This document shows, one piece after another, positions 8,151-12,000 of a stretch of DNA of 12,000 nucleotides; position 1 is the first letter of the stretch; each line of letters starts with the position of its first letter. The stretch comes from Chrysomallon squamiferum. Its lineage: Eukaryota; Mollusca; Gastropoda; Neomphalida; Peltospiridae. The stretch spans positions 5,079,565 to 5,091,564 of the forward strand of contig CM022671.1 of NCBI GenBank assembly GCA_012295275.1. The letters are read 5' to 3'. Under the pieces are notes generated by a model that was not told the origin of the DNA, ran no database searches, and worked only from the letters and a program-made list of their open reading frames with translations. The translations under genes were made by a program, and so were the position numbers.

Positions 8151-9371
8151 ATAATAATAATAAGCATCATCATCATAATAATAGTAGCAAAAACAACAAC
8201 ACCAACAACAGCAATAATAATAATCAAAATAATGATGATGACGTTGATAGCGACGATAAGTTATAACAGAAAAACATCCACATTGTTCGCTGGAATATAG
8301 TTATTACCGTTACTATAACAGCTGGTTAATATTAGGTAGCAGATATATAACGATAATAAGCGTTCAACTTCGGGCTTTTTAAAAACATGTCCAAGTATGC
8401 CTTTCATGGGTACAGTATGTTGTAGGATTAAATACAGAGATGTTTAATATGTTTACAGTCACTTCAACGACATTGTTGACGACAAAGCCGACGCCACAAC
8501 CAGTAGAAGCTGAAATCAGCTTGTTGAGGAACCAGATAGCGAGTGTGCAGACGGCTTTGACGGAGTTAGAGCAGAAATACACGAATCTGAAATCTCTCAA
8601 ACCAAACAGCTGTGAGTGGGACTTTCTTCTTTTTTTTAAATGGAGAAAGAGAGAGAGAGAGAGCATTTGAATAATTTTATGTAGGTGATGAAGCAATTGT
8701 ACGTTATTGTTGCAAAAAGACTAGTGTAATTATAACATATACAACAAAAACAAAACTTATTAAAGTTTATCACCACAAACGACGAATCGAAGCAAACTGG
8801 AAAAATGATTCTTCCACAGTCTATTACTTTATTTTTTTTTATTTCAGACCCGTTCATCGCCTTCGAGGCTCGAATCACCCAACCACTCGTTGGTCTCGGA
8901 CCTAACCAGATTGTTGTCTTCGACAAAATCCTGATGAACAAAGGCAACGGGTACGACAGCAGAATCGGAGTATTTCGCTGCCCCGTGAACGGCACGTACC
9001 ACCTAGCGTTGTCCATCGCTTGCTTTGGAAGAACTCAGCTGGAAATTGTCAACAACGGGTTTCAAATAGCGCACGTCTTCGCGTCCCGACCAAGAAGAAG
9101 GCAGATGTTATTTAAACGTAGTGCTAATGTGATGCCACGTCAAAATCCGGACTCCATGACCACGGTCACGCCCGCACCTTGGACGCTGGCACCCAAAGTA
9201 TCGATACTAACTCCACACAGGTCTGACGCAGGTTTAGCCTCGATTCAGATTTTGGTTGATCTAAAAGCCGGAGACGATGTTTGGGTCCGCCATCTTGATA
9301 ACGACATTGATAACGTTCTTCTGTCAGACACGTTCACAACGTTTTCTGGTTATATTGTGCACGCCGGTTAA
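6998..9371 (+). CDS. Secreted coiled-coil C1q-domain-containing protein (complete, four exons)
   Basis: Seen: join(6998-7076, 7721-7873, 8459-8611, 8848-9371) gives 909 bases, 302 residues plus stop; all introns are GT...AG and phase 1. The start ATG has a good context (CAACATGG). Residues 1-21 form a signal peptide. Residues 27-77 and 78-128 are two similar Thr-rich plus coiled-coil segments. Residues 130-302 are a C1q domain: FEARITQPLVGLGPNQIVVF, then FDK.L.N.GN.YD....VF.CPV.GTYHL.LSI, and near the end GDDVWVRH and FSGYIVHAG. Known: C1q-domain proteins trimerise and bind ligands; in molluscs many are haemolymph lectins. Here the coiled coil replaces the collagen stalk and should drive oligomerisation. 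Odd: residues 209-253 form a long basic, then Thr/Pro-rich insertion within the domain. Regulation may involve the AP-1/GATA pair upstream. Confidence 0.9.
7315..7452 (-). mobile_element. Decayed tRNA-derived SINE, copy B
   Basis: Plus-strand landmarks match in order the reverse complement of the same recalled molluscan SINE: TTGGTATTTGATAGACTAAA (7319-7338), CAGCTTGGAAATGGAATTGG (7348-7367), CCAAATGGGTCAC, then GGTTTGATCCTTGATCGATT (7387-7406) and GTGCATCAG. GGTTTGATCC is close to a pol III B box. The region that would hold the tRNA head (about 7412-7452) is badly decayed and no intact A box was seen. It has the same orientation as copy A. The family name is not asserted. Confidence 0.5.
7452..7531. 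repeat. (AAAT)n-(AAT)n compound microsatellite
   Basis: AAAT units pass into about ten AAT units beside the end of SINE copy B. Confidence 0.95.
7721..7873 (+). CDS. C1q gene exon 2 (coiled-coil repeat 1)
   Basis: The acceptor ATATTTACAG|TCCGAT and donor TCAC|GTGTGT enclose exactly 153 bases, phase 1 at both ends. The 51 residues run from a Thr-rich stretch into amphipathic helix with leucines at heptad-like spacing, including LQSALNYLKEKYKDLE. It is too short to show as a long open frame. It is a paralogue of the next exon. Confidence 0.85.
7874..8458 (+). other. Intron 2 of the C1q gene
   Basis: The intron separates the duplicated exons. It contains a trinucleotide-rich core (8117-8240) and otherwise AT-rich sequence. 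Long open frames on both strands here only translate the trinucleotides. Confidence 0.75.
8117..8162. repeat. (ACT)n-(AAT)n microsatellite
   Basis: About eleven ACT units pass into AAT units, followed by interrupted CAT, AAC and AAT motifs to about 8240. Confidence 0.95.
8459..8611 (+). CDS. C1q gene exon 3 (coiled-coil repeat 2)
   Basis: The acceptor GTTTACAG|TCACTT and donor CAGCT|GTGAGT again enclose exactly 153 bases in phase 1-1. The product opens LTSTTLLTTKPTPQPVEAE and ends in a helix containing VQTALTELEQKYTNLK. The upstream in-frame ATG at 8440 lies in the intron and is not a start. Confidence 0.88.
8848..9371 (+). CDS. C1q gene exon 4 (whole C1q domain)
   Basis: The acceptor follows a strong polypyrimidine tract (TTTTTTTTATTTCAG|ACCCG). 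The exon carries residues 129-302 and the stop TAA at 9369-9371. It has visibly higher GC and CpG content than its surroundings. The in-frame ATG at 8805 lies in the intron. Cysteines fall in FRCPV and IACFG. Confidence 0.92.
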
Positions 9372-9377
9372 TTAACA

Positions 9378-9383
9378 AATAAA
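9378..9383 (+). terminator. Poly(A) signal of the C1q gene
   Basis: A canonical AATAAA lies seven bases after the stop codon, which implies a very short 3' UTR ending near 9395-9410. No better signal was noted nearby. Confidence 0.6.
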
Positions 9384-9404
9384 ACTGATTTGAAATTTCA
9401 GTAT

Positions 9405-9885
9405 TTAGCGTCCCAAACTTTAATAGAAAACCGGTTTCAGTATATGGGTAATGTCCGAAATCTCGCGGTTACTAATGAGTCTTTTAGGCCGAATCGAAAT
9501 TAACGAGCGCACCTAATCGTGAATTATCGGACTTTATCCTATATTTACAGGTCATTTTTTCGCTAGTAATTAAAGTAGATAAAAATGTCAGAAACATATG
9601 TTAATTTGTTATTTATTAAAAAAAATAAAAGGAAAATGTTCACTGATGATGAACAATATCGTTTGCAAAATGTTTTAGCTATCGGTCATAATTATTATCA
9701 ACGCCCCTCTTATTCAGCGAGATAACTCTGTTTGAACCGTTCTTCTGCTTCAGTTTCCGAACATGTGCCAAACGACTTTAGTTGTTTCTTATTGTTTAGG
9801 CCTGTATATATTTTGTGGCTTAATCAGTATTTATAAAACTGACTCCAAATTATGTAACTACCGCTTATTTCAGTTTGGGACGTTA
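9405..9885. mobile_element. Candidate MITE-like element with inverted ends
   Basis: CGTCCCAAACT at 9409-9419 is repeated in inverted orientation at 9872-9882. The match continues imperfectly for about ten bases on each side. TTA stands directly outside both ends (9405-9407 and 9883-9885), a possible 3-bp target duplication. Inside, GCGGT...TTAC...GAGTC-like segments (about 9465-9481 and 9841-9864) are also inverted relative to each other. No transposase is encoded; the open frame at 9763-9972 is not recognisable. Confidence 0.4.
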
Positions 9886-10033
9886 AAAATCCAGATATCA
9901 GCTTTCCTGCGAAGACAGCAAATATTTGTATTAGAGGTATTTAATCACATTAATGTTTATATTTGGAAATAACAGACACACATGTAATCATTATTGTCAA
10001 AAATGGACAAGAGAAGTATATACTTTCTTAATC

Positions 10034-10070
<37 letters not shown>

Positions 10071-10478
10071 GTGAAAGAATTAAACATAAACATTTTAATT
10101 GGCCCTATAGCAGTAAAAGAAGACACATTTTCAGAAGATAAAAGAACACAATACATTATAAATTAGTTACACGGATGTATCCTTATCATTAAAATTATTA
10201 TAAATAATTTGTTTTTACAAATTTACATATTTGTTGTTATTGGTATATTCAACTGCATATGCTTCAATTTATTTTCCTGATCGATTAAATGATTTGTGTG
10301 TGAAAGGTTATGGTCACCATACATAGGAAATAAAAAATTTGTGTTAACTTACAAAGTGGTAAGTGTGGGTTTCACCTTTCAGATACTATTACACACACAC
10401 GTAGGCACTCCAACACATACACACGCACATAAATAAAGAATAGGAAAAGATAAAACATTGTAATACAAAAAATCTCTT
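9886..10478. other. Intergenic spacer between the C1q and chitin-binding genes
   Basis: It is AT-rich with an AAT array (10036-10069), CA-rich fragments near 10391-10430 and small hairpins such as ACTTAC/GTAAGT near 10345-10370. No gene was seen. Confidence 0.6.
10036..10069. repeat. (AAT)n microsatellite
   Basis: A pure AAT/ATA array of about 33 bases. Confidence 0.95.
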
Positions 10479-10484
10479 TTTATT
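10479..10484 (-). terminator. Candidate poly(A) signal of the chitin-binding gene
   Basis: TTTATT on the plus strand is AATAAA on the gene strand, about 700 bases after the stop codon. It would give a 3' UTR of usual animal length. Nearer variants may also serve. Confidence 0.35.
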
Positions 10485-11178
10485 TACAAAAGTCTGGTGA
10501 AAAAGTACAAAAGATGGCTAAACTAAACAAAACGTGACAAATATACACAAAATAGTAATTCCAGTCTATACGGCGTGTTTCTCTGTAAACTGTTACAACT
10601 TCTCACGAATGTCTGTGTTTATTACTTTTTATACTTGTTTAAAGGATAAGTTACATCTATCAAATATCTCTATTTTCACAATAATAATAATAAGAAGAAG
10701 AAGAAGAAGAAGAAAAACTTGTTACACTTATATTCTTAAAATTTGAAGGATATATCAGATATTTTCAAAAGTTCGGATCCACAAAACAGTTAAAGATATT
10801 TATCCCTTGTCATATCTGAAATATTTCTTCAGAAGACCCTTCACTGCCTCATTCATCCTACGATAAATAGTTACAAAATAATTATGTAAATTACTCAAAT
10901 CATTTTAAAAGCTGGGTGTTCATGGAAAACGAAATTGTATTTTACATATTTACCATGTAATAAAAATTCAAAATATTCGTACATTCCCCCCCAGAGTCAT
11001 ATTTTTCAGACAAATATAAAAAACCACCGGATGTGTTAATTGAGACCAAATCCTCTTGTCATCATCAGAAATCCCAGTATAACTATCGGCAACTCAGCAA
11101 CGTCATAGTCCCTTATGGATGACGTCATAGTTAAAAGTCTGATGTCATAGCTACTAAATGACATCACAGCAAAGTGAC
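10485..11178 (-). other. Probable 3' UTR of the chitin-binding gene
   Basis: The stretch between the stop codon and the candidate poly(A) signal holds an ATA/AGA microsatellite (10681-10714) and a cluster of GTCATAG-type repeats (11099-11169). No second gene was seen. The open frame at 10534-10746 lacks any recognisable feature. Confidence 0.45.
11099..11169. repeat. Four imperfect GACGTCATAG units, about 20-bp period
   Basis: Units AACGTCATAG (11099), GACGTCATAG (11121), GATGTCATAG (11141) and GACATCACAG (11160) are spaced 22, 20 and 19 bases apart. The second sits in a perfect CRE palindrome TGACGTCA (11120-11127). Confidence 0.7.
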
Positions 11179-11363
11179 TTAATCGTATCTAACACACACG
11201 ACGTTTTCGCTGTAGTCACAAGTCTTTTTCTCCATATTGAATAAAAGTTTGTCAGGGCAGGGCAAGACCAGGGGAACAAAACGCGAACAGTAGATGAATT
11301 TGTCACAGGAAGTGGGATCAGGAAACAGACCGTCTGACTCTGGGCACCTAGGTTCAGAAATGT
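11179..11363 (-). CDS. Terminal exon with chitin-binding type-2 domain
   Basis: The acceptor TTTTCTTTTAG|ACATTT has a long pyrimidine tract. Sixty codons follow the split aspartate codon. The domain core reads RCPESDGLFPDPTSCDKF, with further cysteines in IYCSRF, LPCPDK, KTCDY and VVCVR. The apparent upstream ATG lies in an ATT microsatellite in the intron and is not a start. Confidence 0.88.
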
Positions 11364-11412
11364 CTAAAAGAAAAGAGAAAAACATACAAGAATATATTAT
11401 TATTATTATTAA

Positions 11413-11458
<46 letters not shown>

Positions 11459-11923
11459 GTTATTGTTATTATCATCATCATTATTATTATTATTTGAATA
11501 ACATTATTATATTGATAATCATTATATTATATTGATAACTGCAACAATAATAAATTATGGTAATGAAGATGATTATGATGATGGTAATGATTATAATGAT
11601 AATAATACCAGTACAAAAAAATAATAATAATAACCACAAGCAGATTAGTTATTAAAGAGAGTGTACAATTTTGAAGTTTGAAATCTATACAAATTTTCTA
11701 ATTATAAAAATTAAACACAAGAGTTTATTTTTATTTGTTTATTTACATATTTTTGGACTAAAACTTTAAAATATTTCAATTTAATTGAATTCAGAATACT
11801 AGTGTATCAATTAAACATATTGAAAATAACTGACATCAGTAAATAAACACAATAAAAAGAAAGATTTACCTATTTCTGTTTTTGGGAATAAAAGCGTTTT
11901 CACCTCAACAGCAATTTCATTTT
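11179..11923 (-). CDS. Chitin-binding type-2 (peritrophin-A, CBM14) protein, 3' end, two exons
   Basis: Seen: join(11870-11923, 11179-11363) on the minus strand, phase 1 at the shared junction, ending VCVRYD then TAA. The last exon carries a complete six-cysteine domain. The spacing C-12-C-5-C-9-C-12-C-7-C and the aromatic residues around cysteines 2 and 3 (SCDKFIYCSRF) fit the peritrophin-A pattern. Known: these domains bind chitin in extracellular matrices, cuticle, gut lining, shell matrix or lectins. The domain ends only four residues before the stop, so it is C-terminal. Whether the protein is an enzyme (such as a chitinase) or a multi-domain peritrophin cannot be told, because the 5' part lies beyond the right edge. 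Confidence 0.82.
11364..11869 (-). other. Last intron of the chitin-binding gene
   Basis: It is filled by an ATT/AAT microsatellite (about 11396-11494) and scattered ATG/ATA trinucleotides. No exon was seen. Confidence 0.65.
11396..11494. repeat. (ATT)n interrupted microsatellite
   Basis: ATT units with GTT and ATC interruptions cover about 99 bases. Open frames across it on both strands are isoleucine runs and not genes. Confidence 0.95.
11870..11923 (-). CDS. Small internal exon (54 bases) of the chitin-binding gene
   Basis: The acceptor TTGTTTTTCAG|AAAATG and donor ATAG|GTAAAT define a 54-base exon. Only one frame is open; it enters and leaves in phase 1, which matches the next exon. The product reads NEIAVEVKTLLFPKTEI. 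The phase-1 in and out design makes it skippable without a frame change. No domain is recognised. Confidence 0.6.
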
Positions 11924-12000
11924 CTGAAAAACAAATCATTTTTCTGGTAATTCTTCCACTAATAAATAAATGTTTTTAAAAAGTGTCCGTTTAGTTTCAT

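Noticed and set aside
8006-8300. Three overlapping frames with Thr/Asn, Ser or Leu/Ile runs
   Set aside because: They lie in intron 2 of the C1q gene and translate trinucleotide repeats in different frames.
8379-9016. Minus-strand frames opposite C1q exons 3 and 4
   Set aside because: Shadows of the plus-strand coding exons; no domain and no splice logic.
9087-9221. Retained intron as an explanation for the C1q insertion
   Set aside because: The segment is open, GC-rich like the rest of the exon and lacks a convincing donor, whereas true introns here are strongly AT-rich.
9763-9972. 69-codon open frame
   Set aside because: It falls across the right end of the candidate transposable element and resembles no known protein.
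10302-10385. TGAAAGGT/ACCTTTCA inverted repeat as transposon ends
   Set aside because: Only eight bases match, about 70 bases apart, with no flanking duplication; chance is likely.

Overview
The window looks like a stretch of an AT-rich invertebrate genome, most likely a mollusc. Genes are split into short exons with GT...AG introns and separated by long A/T-rich spacers full of microsatellites. Three things point to a mollusc: a secreted C1q-domain gene (a family greatly expanded in molluscs), a peritrophin-type chitin-binding gene, and two decayed copies of what I recall as a widespread molluscan tRNA-derived SINE. Nothing is bacterial or phage-like.

Layout. (1) 668-2960, minus strand: the 5' half of an ABC subfamily B half-transporter (TAPL/ABCB9/ABCB10-like). 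Five coding exons carry a four-helix N-terminal domain and the start of the core transmembrane domain; the rest, including the ATPase domain, lies beyond the left edge. Exon 2 holds an apparent one-base frameshift in an A6 run. (2) 2996-6480: non-coding DNA with a candidate 5' leader acceptor and exon, a SINE copy (about 3345-3541), a CpG-rich block (about 4160-4560) that may be the transporter promoter, and many microsatellites. (3) 6998-9371, plus strand: a complete four-exon gene for a 302-residue secreted protein with signal peptide, two tandemly duplicated 51-residue coiled-coil exons and a C-terminal C1q domain with an unusual 45-residue insertion. A SINE copy lies in intron 1. (4) 9405-9885: a candidate MITE-like element about 30 bp past the C1q stop. 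(5) 10479-11923, minus strand: the last two coding exons and 3' UTR of a gene ending in one chitin-binding type-2 domain; its 5' part lies beyond the right edge.

The three genes lie on different strands and show no sign of forming an operon or pathway. Each family can have immune or barrier roles, but adjacency alone does not make a system. The most original observations are the duplicated coiled-coil exons, the basic insertion within the C1q domain, and the transporter frameshift. Exon boundaries rest on splice-site sequences, phase arithmetic and protein-family resemblance read by eye; no database search or transcript evidence was available.
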